From Arthrobacter antibioticus (lineage in GTDB: Bacteria; Actinomycetota; Actinomycetes; Actinomycetales; Micrococcaceae): a stretch of 64,000 nucleotides of DNA. Position 1 is the stretch's first letter, and the number at the start of each line of letters is the position of its first letter. The position numbers and the translations under genes are program-made. Positions 26,948 through 34,859 of the stretch are shown one piece after another. The notes under the pieces are model-generated. The model worked only from the letters and a program-made list of their open reading frames with translations. It made no database searches and was not told the origin of the DNA. The stretch lies in NCBI RefSeq assembly GCF_030063205.1, contig NZ_JASISQ010000002.1:248001-312000 (forward strand). Direction: 5' to 3'.

Positions 26948-27715
26948 TTAGTTCCGGATCATGCTCAATTTCCACAGTTCCGGACCGTCTTCTACATAAT
27001 TGACGGTGAATTTCCCTGCTGAACGCTGCTCCAGCTGGGCCAGTAGCGGGAGCGGGTTGTGGTTGGCTACGAGCAGGATGCCCCGACCGGTGGTGAGGCC
27101 TTCCAACGCGCCGAAGATGGTGGCATGGCGGATAGCGTGGGGGATGACGCGGGTATCCAGTTCCGACAGGCCGGGCTCGTCGTGACCTCCGCAGGCGCAG
27201 CCGCCCGACGCCGGAACTTGGCTTTCGGTGGCAGCCGCGGCTGTGCGGGCGGGAAGGATCGCGGAGAGTGTGAGCGCACCGTTTTGTGCAAGCGCCGGCA
27301 GGATAAGCTCGCTGGCCATTTCCACGAAGATGCCCATAGCTTCTTGGAGACGGCCGCTTGCGTGAACCATCGTCACGCCGGATTCCTGAACCTCAAGTTC
27401 CTTCGTTGCGGCCACCAGCCTGGTGCTGTGGGTGGCGGCCAGGGAGGCAAGTATTTTGAAGGAATCGTCGGTGTGCTTAGCATTTTGAAAGGCGTCTGCG
27501 AATGCAGCAGCCAGCGGAAGAAGCTCCTTTTCGGCGAAGTCCACCAGTGCTCCCTGGTCCGCTTCTACCAGTTCACCACCGGCGGGATTCGTTGCGGACC
27601 TAACAAGGTTACTGCCCAGGGTGTGCACCGTTCCAGCGGCTTCAGCCAGGCGGGTACGGGCATCTTCTAGGGACGCAGCTTCTGTAGAAGAGGAAGCGAG
27701 AACAAGGTTATTCAC
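26948..27715 (-). CDS. Hemerythrin-like plus DUF2249 domain protein
   Basis: 255 residues from the GTG at 27715, which has GAAAGG eight bases upstream; a TTG at 27721 is too close to that site. The N-terminal part (about 15-150) is all helical with scattered His/Glu, as in hemerythrin-type or four-helix proteins. A Gly/Cys linker GGCACGGHDEPG follows, and the C-terminal DUF2249 domain (about 180-255) has LDTRVIPHAIRHATIF and LVANHNPLPLLAQLEQR. Proteins with DUF2249 often sit beside denitrification or nitric oxide genes. Here it is divergent from such a set, so a role in NO or metal-centre handling is plausible. Confidence 0.75.
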   Translation of the reverse strand: MNNLVLASSSTEAASLEDARTRLAEAAGTVHTLGSNLVRSATNPAGGELVEADQGALVDFAEKELLPLAAAFADAFQNAKHTDDSFKILASLAATHSTRLVAATKELEVQESGVTMVHASGRLQEAMGIFVEMASELILPALAQNGALTLSAILPARTAAAATESQVPASGGCACGGHDEPGLSELDTRVIPHAIRHATIFGALEGLTTGRGILLVANHNPLPLLAQLEQRSAGKFTVNYVEDGPELWKLSMIRN

Positions 27716-27746
27716 GGTCAAAACCTTTCATGACGACACGAATTTA

Positions 27747-27774
27747 TTGCGAATGGCGATTCTCCGACTATATT
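27747..27774 (+). promoter_or_regulatory. Probable promoter of the nitrite reductase operon
   Basis: TTGCGA (27747-27752), a 16-base spacer and TATATT (27769-27774), in an AT-rich island between divergent genes. It lies inside the longest possible reading frame of the regulator gene, which argues that translation starts downstream. Confidence 0.4.
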
Positions 27775-27789
27775 ACTACAATTAATTCC

Positions 27790-28527
27790 GTGGAAAATAA
27801 TAGTCTTGTACCGGCGTCATACGGGCCCAAACCTGGTGGGCCGGATGCTGTCGCACCCATGTCAAAGGCGCGTGCTGGCGTGCTTGGGCGACTGCGCAAA
27901 ATTGAGGGCACGCTCAGCGTGGAACAACTTTCTTTGAAAACGGGGCAACATGCCAACACCGTTAGAGAACATCTCGAAGCCCTTGTAGATGGCGGCTATG
28001 CCACCAAAACTGCCGCACCCAGAGAGGGTAGAGGCAGGCCGGCATGGCTGTATAGTCCTGCCGCCGCTGACCCTGTGGGGTATGCGGGACTTGCTGCGGC
28101 CCTGGCGCAGCACTTGGCACTGACCAGTGAGGACCCTGCCGCGGAAGGCGAAGCCGCCGGACGTGCTTGGGCGCGGGCCATGCCAGCTTTTGGACCGGGG
28201 CCCGTATCCGGAGTTGCTAGTGCAAAAGCCACCAGTAGCAAGGTGGTGGCGGCACTTGAACAAGCAGGGTTTGGTGTGCAGAAAAACCGTAATGGCCGGG
28301 AACTTACTCTAACCCGCTGTCCCATCATTGAGGCTGCGCGCGAGAACCCGGAAGTGGTGTGTGCCGTTCACTTGGGGCTTGTCAAAGAGCTAGTGGTGGG
28401 CAGTGGGCTGTCAGAGGATCAAATCATGCTTGAGCCTTTTGCCGGACCCGGGATCTGTTCCCTGCAGATGCCTGAAGATGCTGTGGACACTAATGCAACC
28501 ACCGAAGCGTCCCTGGAATTCTCATGA
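27790..28527 (+). CDS. Winged-helix regulator with a conserved cysteine motif (COG2345/SufR-like)
   Basis: An ArsR-like winged helix lies near the N-terminus (RLRKIEGTLSVEQLSLKTG then HANTVREHLEALVDGGY). The C-terminal half carries the family motif CPIIEAARENPEVVC followed by a third Cys in GPGICSL, which in SufR-type proteins binds an iron-sulfur cluster. That makes a redox or NO sensor plausible beside a nitrite reductase. The longest frame starts at 27730, but a promoter lies within that extension. GTG 27790 or ATG 27859 is likelier; no good ribosome site settles it. The stop overlaps the next start by 4 bases. Confidence 0.8.
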   Translation: MENNSLVPASYGPKPGGPDAVAPMSKARAGVLGRLRKIEGTLSVEQLSLKTGQHANTVREHLEALVDGGYATKTAAPREGRGRPAWLYSPAAADPVGYAGLAAALAQHLALTSEDPAAEGEAAGRAWARAMPAFGPGPVSGVASAKATSSKVVAALEQAGFGVQKNRNGRELTLTRCPIIEAARENPEVVCAVHLGLVKELVVGSGLSEDQIMLEPFAGPGICSLQMPEDAVDTNATTEASLEFS

Positions 28528-29702
28528 GCACCACCAAGCCTGCTGGCATGGAACCAGTTCAAGCCGAGCCGGGCACCACGCCCAGCGCACGCAACAAAGC
28601 CAGCGCTGCCCGTCCAAACATGCTGCGCCGGCCAGTCTTCCGCATGCTATTTCTACTTCCAGCTGGCGCGGCACTGCTCATTGGTCTCAACGCTGGCTTG
28701 CAGTTATTGGGAGCGGACGCGCCACTGAAAATAGATCGCTTCCCGCAAGTTCACGGCATGCTGCTGGTCCTGAGCTTTGTGGGAACAGTCATTGCGCTGG
28801 AGCGGTCGGTGGCCCTGAATAAAGCGTGGGGCTATGCCGCCCCGGCTCTGCTTGGTATTGCGGGGCTGTTGCTGATTTCACCGATTGAGTTGTGGATCGG
28901 GAAGGTGGTTCTCCTAGCCGGAACCATGGTCATGACGCTTGTCTACATTCCGCTTTGGCGCCGCCAGTATGACAACGTTGTGCTCATCCAAATCCTTGGC
29001 GCCGTGGCCGCCGTAGCCGCTGCGGCGCTGTGGCTGCGAGTGCCCGGCATCATGCACCTGCTGCCGTTCTTAATCACGTATGTGGTGCTGACCATTGCCG
29101 GGGAACGGTTGGAACTGGCCCGAATCGGCATCGCCAGCCCCCGAGCCGAGCCGCTCCTGCTCGCCGGCGCTTTTGCTCTTCTTGCCGCCACCACCGCAAC
29201 TCTGCTGTGGCCGGCTGCCGGGTACCCGCTCTACGGCGTATTGCTGCTTGCCCTCGTAGGCTGGCTGACGGGATACGACGCCGCCCGTAAAACCATCCGT
29301 TCCCAAGGCCTGCCGCGCTACATTGCCGCGTGTCTGCTGGCAGGCTACCTCTGGTTAGCGGTTGCCGGGGTGGTACTTGCCCTGCATGACGGGCCACTGA
29401 CCGGAGCCGCCTATGACGTTGCCGTGCATTCAGTGTTCCTTGGTTTCACCATCTCCATGATTATGGCGCACGCACCTGTCATCCTGCCTGCTGTGCTGCG
29501 CAAACCGCTGCCTTACACCTCGGGATTCTGGCTTCCTGCGGGACTTTTGCATATTTCCTTGGCGCTGCGTCTGGGATTGGGCGACGGCGCTGGGCTCAAC
29601 GGCGCGTGGGTCACCGGTGGCGTCCTGAACGTCATATCAATCCTGCTGTTCGCCGTCATGGCGATTTGGCAGGCCACCCATGCGCAGAAGGCAGCAGCGT
29701 GA
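28524..29702 (+). CDS. NnrS-like multi-helix membrane protein
   Basis: 392 residues with about twelve membrane helices. The segment VHSVFLGFTISMIMAHAPVILPAVLRK near residues 305-330 resembles the histidine-bearing GFxxSMIxxHAPVILP part of NnrS, a heme-copper membrane protein tied to nitric oxide stress. It is joined by 4-base overlaps to the regulator before it and the nitrite reductase fusion after it. A membrane partner for NO or nitrite metabolism is the best reading; biochemical function is not established here. Confidence 0.75.
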   Translation: MSTTKPAGMEPVQAEPGTTPSARNKASAARPNMLRRPVFRMLFLLPAGAALLIGLNAGLQLLGADAPLKIDRFPQVHGMLLVLSFVGTVIALERSVALNKAWGYAAPALLGIAGLLLISPIELWIGKVVLLAGTMVMTLVYIPLWRRQYDNVVLIQILGAVAAVAAAALWLRVPGIMHLLPFLITYVVLTIAGERLELARIGIASPRAEPLLLAGAFALLAATTATLLWPAAGYPLYGVLLLALVGWLTGYDAARKTIRSQGLPRYIAACLLAGYLWLAVAGVVLALHDGPLTGAAYDVAVHSVFLGFTISMIMAHAPVILPAVLRKPLPYTSGFWLPAGLLHISLALRLGLGDGAGLNGAWVTGGVLNVISILLFAVMAIWQATHAQKAAA

Positions 29703-32434
29703 ACATCGGCTCCGCACCAACCCCAGACCCCGCCGCCAACAAGAGCGCCAACAAGAACGCCAACAAGTCAGCCGCCAACAAGAGCGCCAACAAGTCAGCT
29801 GCCGGTAGGACCCCCATGAATCGGGCATCCTGGCATCTGCGTGCCAACGCCCCGGCTGTCTTCTGGCTGTTAGCCCTAGTGGTGGTGGTGTTATTTCACC
29901 GCAATATTGCCGTTTCTGGCTGGCTTATGGTGCATCTGTTGCTGCTGGGGGCGATCACAAACTCCATCCTTGTGTGGAGCTGGCACTTCGCCCAGGCGCT
30001 GTTGCGTGGACCGAACCCGGGCAACCGGGGCATGGCGGCGCGCCTGATCGGGTTGAACGTTGCTGTGGCACTTGTGGTGGTGTCGATGGTCCTGAACGTG
30101 TGGATTTTCACGCTCGTGGGCAGCATTGGAGTGGGGCTGGCCGTTGCCGCCCACGCGGTGGTTCTGGGGTTGCGTGCCAGAAAGGCGCTGCCCTCCAGGT
30201 TTGGGCCTACTGTCTGGTACTACGTAGCCGCGTGCCTGCTGCTGCCGGTGGGTGCCGGGGTGGGTGCTGCGCTCGCATCCGGCATCAGCGGTGAAGCGCA
30301 TGTGCGTCTATTGCTGGTTCACCTGGTTGTGAACGTGTTGGGCTTTGTGGGGCTAACCGTTCTGGGCACCCTCATGACGCTGCTGCCCACCATGCTGCGC
30401 ACAAGAGTGGCCGACGGCGCCGAGGCAGTTGCCCGTCATGGCGCGGTTCCGCTGTTGGCCGGCGTGCTGCTCACGGCTGCCGGGGCAGCGGCAGGGGTAG
30501 TGTTCCTGTGTTCATTGGGCCTTGCCGTCTACTTAGGTGGGGTTGTGTATATTTGCGTACCTCTTGCGAAAGCGGTGCGAGTGAAACGGCCCGTAAACTT
30601 TGCCCCCTTGTCCGCCATCTCCGCCCTGCTTTGGCTGCTGGTTTCACTGGTATGGCTGCTTTTTCTCTCGTTGACATCCGGAGGCTGGGAGGCGTTGCAC
30701 CGGGGGATCGAGTCCGTGGTCCCGGTTCTCGCCGCCGGATTCGTGGCCCAAGTGTTGGCAGCGGCGCTGACGTACCTGGTACCCGTCGTTTTAGGTGGCG
30801 GCCCTGCCAGGCTCAAGCACCGCACGGCAATTTTGGACAAGGCCGGCTGGTTCCGCGTGGTGCTTGCCAATGCCGCGCTGGTGGTGTCGCTGCTTCCGGT
30901 GCCCAGCTTGGTGCGCGTAGGGACCACGTTTCTGGTGTTTGGCGCCCTGGTCTGGTTCCTGCCGCTGCTGGGCATGGCGTTATTTAGCAAGGCCCCCGCT
31001 GTAGCGAAAGCACAGCCGGAGAAAGCGGCCGCGGGGTTTGACCCAACCCCACGCAAAAGGATAGGCCAGGGCGCAACCGCACTGGCCGTCGTCGTGCTTG
31101 TCATGGTGGCAGGAATTGTGGCTGATCCGCAGGCCATGCCAGGATTTGCCTCCGCAGTCCAGGAGCCTGCCGTAACGGCCACGGGCCAAACCACCACGGT
31201 GGAGATGACGATGAAGAACATGCGCTTCCATCCGGACAAGGTTGAGGTGCCGGTGGGGAACAAACTGGTCATTAATCTTGTCAACGAAGACAACATGGTG
31301 CACGATCTCATTACGGCCGCCGGCACCGAGTCCGGGCGGCTGTACCCGGGGGATAAAACCACAATCGACGCGGGTGTAATTGGGGCCGATGTAGCCGGCT
31401 GGTGCAGTGTGGCCGGGCACAAGCAGCAGGGCATGGTGTTTAGCATCGTGGCCACGGGTGGAAGCGGTGCGCCGCCTATTACCCCTGGCGAGAACGCGCC
31501 AGGCGGGGGTATGCCTGGTATGCCTGGTATGGATCATGGCGGGGAATCCGGCGACCCAGCTGCCTTTGATTTCATGAAGGAACCTGCCGCGGGCTTCACC
31601 GCGCACGACGCCGTGTTGGCGCCACTGCCGTCCGGAACGGTGCATGAGCTGGCCATCAAGGTCACCGAGGAGGAGCGTGAAGTAGCCTCCGGAGTCATGC
31701 AAAAGCTGTGGTTATTCAACGGCACCGCCCCGGGCCCAACACTGCGCGGAAAGGTGGGCGATACTTTCAAAATAACGCTCACAAACGACGGTTCCATGGG
31801 CCACTCGATCGACTTCCATGCCGGCGCATTGGCCCCCGATCAACCCATGCGCACCATCAACCCGGGGGAGTCACTAACGTACAATTTCACGGCGACCCGC
31901 GCCGGAATCTGGCTGTACCACTGCAGTACCATGCCGATGAGCCTGCACATCGCCAATGGCATGTTTGGTGCCGTGATCATCGAGCCACCAAACCTTGCCA
32001 CAGTGGATAAGGAATACGTGCTCATCCAGTCGGAGATCTACGCCGGAGCCCAAGCGGGGGTGGCGGACTTGGCGAAGATACAGGCTGAAAAACCTGATGC
32101 TGTTGTGTTCAACGGCTACGCAAACCAGTACAAGTTCAGGCCATTGCCGGCCAAGGTGGGCGAGCGGGTGCGGATCTGGGTGCTCGACGCCGGACCCAAC
32201 CGTGCAACGTCCTTCCACGTGGTGGGAGGCCAGTTTGATACGGTCTGGAGCGAGGGCCGGTATTTGATTGACGGCTCCGATCCGACCGCCGGCGCGCAGG
32301 TTCTGCCGCTGGCCCCGGCTCAGGGCGGCTTTGTTGAACTAGCCTTCCCCGAGGCCGGAAACTACCCATTTGTTTCGCACAGTATGATCGACGCCGAGCG
32401 CGGAGCCATTGGGGTGTTCAAGGTCCAAAAGTGA
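29699..32434 (+). CDS. nirK: Fusion: membrane domain, cupredoxin and copper nitrite reductase
   Basis: 911 residues from the GTG at 29699, overlapping the NnrS-like stop. Order: NKSA-rich polar leader (about 10-35), membrane domain of about a dozen helices (45-440), linker helix, a type I copper cupredoxin (about 495-585; His in MVHDLIT, then Cys, His and Met in WCSVAGHKQQGM), a Gly/Met-rich linker, and a two-domain NirK (about 625-911). The NirK part has GHSIDFHAG (T1 His, catalytic Asp, T2 His), LYHCSTMPMSLHIANGM (T2 His, T1 Cys, His, Met) and SFHVVGGQFDTVW (T2 His). It reduces nitrite to NO; the fused cupredoxin probably feeds electrons from the membrane. Confidence 0.9.
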   Translation: MNIGSAPTPDPAANKSANKNANKSAANKSANKSAAGRTPMNRASWHLRANAPAVFWLLALVVVVLFHRNIAVSGWLMVHLLLLGAITNSILVWSWHFAQALLRGPNPGNRGMAARLIGLNVAVALVVVSMVLNVWIFTLVGSIGVGLAVAAHAVVLGLRARKALPSRFGPTVWYYVAACLLLPVGAGVGAALASGISGEAHVRLLLVHLVVNVLGFVGLTVLGTLMTLLPTMLRTRVADGAEAVARHGAVPLLAGVLLTAAGAAAGVVFLCSLGLAVYLGGVVYICVPLAKAVRVKRPVNFAPLSAISALLWLLVSLVWLLFLSLTSGGWEALHRGIESVVPVLAAGFVAQVLAAALTYLVPVVLGGGPARLKHRTAILDKAGWFRVVLANAALVVSLLPVPSLVRVGTTFLVFGALVWFLPLLGMALFSKAPAVAKAQPEKAAAGFDPTPRKRIGQGATALAVVVLVMVAGIVADPQAMPGFASAVQEPAVTATGQTTTVEMTMKNMRFHPDKVEVPVGNKLVINLVNEDNMVHDLITAAGTESGRLYPGDKTTIDAGVIGADVAGWCSVAGHKQQGMVFSIVATGGSGAPPITPGENAPGGGMPGMPGMDHGGESGDPAAFDFMKEPAAGFTAHDAVLAPLPSGTVHELAIKVTEEEREVASGVMQKLWLFNGTAPGPTLRGKVGDTFKITLTNDGSMGHSIDFHAGALAPDQPMRTINPGESLTYNFTATRAGIWLYHCSTMPMSLHIANGMFGAVIIEPPNLATVDKEYVLIQSEIYAGAQAGVADLAKIQAEKPDAVVFNGYANQYKFRPLPAKVGERVRIWVLDAGPNRATSFHVVGGQFDTVWSEGRYLIDGSDPTAGAQVLPLAPAQGGFVELAFPEAGNYPFVSHSMIDAERGAIGVFKVQK
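29734..29805 (+). repeat. In-gene AACAAG-type short tandem repeat
   Basis: Imperfect repeats of an AACAAGAGCGCC-like unit encode the polar NKSA/NKNA run at the start of the NirK fusion protein. Unit number could vary between strains by slippage. Confidence 0.65.
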
Positions 32435-32509
32435 CGCCTGGATTCTGACGTGCCGTGAGGACACCGCCAGAAGACTCACTCCACACAAGTGCCGAGCGCC
32501 TCACAATGG

Positions 32510-32675
32510 GTGCCTGGTCCAGGCTGTTGACCCACTGGGCTTCGTTCAGGTCTAAGTGAAGGTCGGCGATGATCGTGGGCAAGGAAACGCCAAGAATAGT
32601 GCCGTCAATAACGATCATGGACAGCCCAGCCGCCAAGACGCCCAGGCCAGCCCATTTATTGTGTGCGGTTCCCAC
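32510..32675 (-). pseudogene. MFS transporter remnant (DHA2/EmrB-like N-terminus)
   Basis: Translation from the GTG at 32675 gives WAGLGVLAAGLSMIVIDGT, then ILGVSLPTIIADLHLDLNEA and QWVNSL. This is the first helix and following loop of a 14-helix drug-efflux MFS protein, including the DGTI(V)xVSLP hallmark. After about 54 residues the similarity stops abruptly and the frame runs on as unrelated sequence to 32418. A full transporter has about 450-500 residues, so this is the leftover 5' end after a deletion. Confidence 0.7.
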
Positions 32676-32883
32676 CGGCGAACCGCTTGTATCGCTGCCG
32701 CTGTGTGCTCGGCCCGTGTGCTTTTACAGGCACCTATTGACGGTCATGAACAGGCGAGACTAGCTTGGAAGCAGCCGGTATTATCCGCTCTTCGGAATTT
32801 CTACACTGTTTTTGTGTTTTGGCGCACGTCCGCCCACCCGTCTTTTCACTCCCCCGTTTAGTGCCCACCAAGGAGATCCAACA

Positions 32884-33174
32884 ATGCCGTTGTACGAGTT
32901 CCGTTGTCCCGAAGGCAAGGCGTTTGAAGCGTCATTTTCCATGAGTGAAGCACCCGAGGTGCTGCCGTGTCCCGACTGCGGGGGAGCGTCCCGGCGCCGC
33001 ATCAGCGCACCGAAACTCTCCATTGCGGGTTCGGCGGAGTTCAAGCTCATCGATGCTAGTAAACGCAGTGCTCACGAGCCGGAAGTGGTCTCCAGCCGCC
33101 TGCCATCAACGAACAAACCAGGTGGTACCCGGTATACAAACAACCCGCTGCACCAAAAGCTCCCACGGCCCTAA
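32884..33174 (+). CDS. fmdB: FmdB-type zinc-ribbon protein
   Basis: 96 residues from the ATG at 32884 with CAAGGAGAT upstream. The N-terminal putative regulatory zinc ribbon is PLYEFRCPEGKAFE then LPCPDCGGASRRR (about 27-39). One of the four usual Cys positions is a Glu-Gly context (RCPEG instead of RCxxCG), so the metal site may be altered. The tail is polar and likely disordered. In methylotrophs FmdB accompanies formamidase, and here fmdA follows 50 bases downstream, supporting an operon. Confidence 0.88.
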   Translation: MPLYEFRCPEGKAFEASFSMSEAPEVLPCPDCGGASRRRISAPKLSIAGSAEFKLIDASKRSAHEPEVVSSRLPSTNKPGGTRYTNNPLHQKLPRP

Positions 33175-33224
33175 GCCGCGAAGAGAAGAAGTGATTCCAC
33201 GAAGAGTTCGTTAGGAGAAATCTA

Positions 33225-34484
33225 ATGCCTGAAGTGTTATTCCCTCTCGATTCAACCAAGAAATTCGAAGATCAACAGAAGCTCGGACACAATAGGTGGC
33301 ACCCGGAAATTCCTCCCGTGGCAGTGGTTAAGCCCGGAGACGTTTTCCGGGTGGACTGCCGGGAATGGTTTGACGGGGCTATTGTCAATGACGACTCAGC
33401 CCAGGATATTCTCAATGCACCATTGTTGACGGTGCATAAACTCTCCGGTCCTTTCGGTATTGAAGGAGCTAAACCCGGGGATTTGCTGGTTGTTGACATT
33501 CTCGATGTGGGGCCGATTCCGCAGGAAGATTCGGGGCCGTTGGCCGGACAGGGCTGGGGCTACACAGGCATCTTCTCCAAAAATAATGGAGGTAGTTTCC
33601 TTGTTGATCAATTCCCCGATGCCTACAAAGCAATTTGGGACTTTACCGGACAAGTCGCCACCTCCCGGCACGTCCCGGAGGTCCGCTTCGAAGGGTTGAT
33701 TCACCCTGGCCTGATGGGGACAGCACCCTCTGCCCAGCTGCTGGCTAAATGGAACAAGCGCGAAGGAGATTTGATTGCTACCGACCCGCACCGTATGCCA
33801 CCGCTGGCGCTACCTCCGGAAGCGGAGCATGCAGTTCTTGGCGGGCTGCCCCGCGATCAATGGGCTCGTGTAGGCGGTGAGGGGGCAAGGACTGCCCCGC
33901 CGCGTGAAAATGGCGGAAACCAGGACATCAAGAACCTCTCCAAGGGGTCCAGGATCTTCTACCCAGTATTCGTGGACGGTGCCAATTTCTCGGTTGGAGA
34001 CCTGCACTTCTCCCAGGGAGATGGCGAGATCACCTTCTGTGGTGCTATTGAAATGGGTGGCTTTGTCGACCTTCGGGTGGACATCATCAAGGGTGGCATG
34101 GACACATACGGTGTCAGCGAAAACGCTATCTTCATGCCCGGCCGGGTAGAGCCGGCGTTCAGCGAGTGGCTGGCGTTCTCCGGCACCTCCGTCACCCTTG
34201 ACGGGGAACAGAGATACCTCGATTCGCACCTGTCGTACCAACGGGCATGCCTGCACGCCATCGATTATCTGGCCAAATTCGGCTACGCACCCGAGCAGTC
34301 ATACCTACTGTTGGGCGCCGCACCCATCGAGGGCCGGCTTTCCGGGGTGGTGGATATTCCAAACTCGTGCTCCACGGTGTACCTACCCACCGCGATGTTT
34401 GATTTCGACGTGCGGCCATCCGCTGCAGGGCCCTATCAGATCAATCCGGGCATGGGCGCACCACGGGCGGCCAATGCCGGGTAG
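33225..34484 (+). CDS. fmdA: Formamidase (acetamidase/formamidase family)
   Basis: Hydrolyses formamide to formate and ammonia. 419 residues, of usual length. Family segments are the N-terminal GHNRWHPEIPP, FRVDCREWFDG, GPFGIEGAKPGDLLVVDILD, FEGLIHPGLMGTAPS and ISNGxx-like FSVGDLHFSQGDGEITFCGAIEM. AGGAGAAATCTA precedes the ATG. With FmdB it forms a nitrogen-scavenging unit; ammonia release fits the nearby nitrogen genes, but there is no regulatory evidence for a link. Confidence 0.93.
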   Translation: MPEVLFPLDSTKKFEDQQKLGHNRWHPEIPPVAVVKPGDVFRVDCREWFDGAIVNDDSAQDILNAPLLTVHKLSGPFGIEGAKPGDLLVVDILDVGPIPQEDSGPLAGQGWGYTGIFSKNNGGSFLVDQFPDAYKAIWDFTGQVATSRHVPEVRFEGLIHPGLMGTAPSAQLLAKWNKREGDLIATDPHRMPPLALPPEAEHAVLGGLPRDQWARVGGEGARTAPPRENGGNQDIKNLSKGSRIFYPVFVDGANFSVGDLHFSQGDGEITFCGAIEMGGFVDLRVDIIKGGMDTYGVSENAIFMPGRVEPAFSEWLAFSGTSVTLDGEQRYLDSHLSYQRACLHAIDYLAKFGYAPEQSYLLLGAAPIEGRLSGVVDIPNSCSTVYLPTAMFDFDVRPSAAGPYQINPGMGAPRAANAG

Positions 34485-34527
34485 TAATGGTGTGCGCATA
34501 ACAAGATGAGCGGCTTCTACTTGTGAA

Positions 34528-34558
34528 TGGTGGGCCAGGTACCCTACCTGGCCCACCA
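34528..34558. terminator. Perfect hairpin after formamidase
   Basis: A 14-bp perfect stem, 34528-34541 with 34545-34558, and a CCC loop. No T run follows. It lies 44 bases after the formamidase stop. Confidence 0.65.
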
Positions 34559-34599
34559 ACCCCTCCATGGCGATTCAGGCCTGTGGTGTTCCCCTGACG

Positions 34600-34634
34600 C
34601 AGTGTGGAAAAACAGTGTGGAAAATCAGTGTGGA
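34600..34634 (+). repeat. Three direct CAGTGTGGAAAA-like repeats
   Basis: The core AGTGTGGA occurs at 34601, 34614 and 34627, an exact 13-base spacing, with the first two followed by AAA. They sit about 230 bases before purA. With little more than one helical turn per unit they could be adjacent protein sites, or slippage products. Confidence 0.7.
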
Positions 34635-34731
34635 TGACGCGCGCCGCGGCGGTATCCTGGGCTCAATGTGCACCTCCGTGGTGGTTCCGGTAAACTTCTG
34701 AGGTAAGACCCCCTTGTTCGCTTGGTCAGGT

Positions 34732-34760
34732 AAGGCGCGCGCTACGCGCCCGCCTTTTCT
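34732..34760 (+). terminator. Terminator-like hairpin in the purA leader
   Basis: AAGGCG (34732-34737) pairs with CGCCTT (34751-34756), with an inner CGCG/CGCG stem, followed by TTTTCT. It lies 100 bases before the purA start and 248 after fmdA, so it may be a read-through stop for fmdA or an attenuator in the purA leader. Confidence 0.5.
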
Positions 34761-34859
34761 CCACGTGGTTTCCAAGGGGTATTTTCGTGACCGGACGGTG
34801 CACGGCAACAGCCGATTTCGCAGCGCCCGGCTCAACTTATGAGCAAGGGGGAGGGTCCC

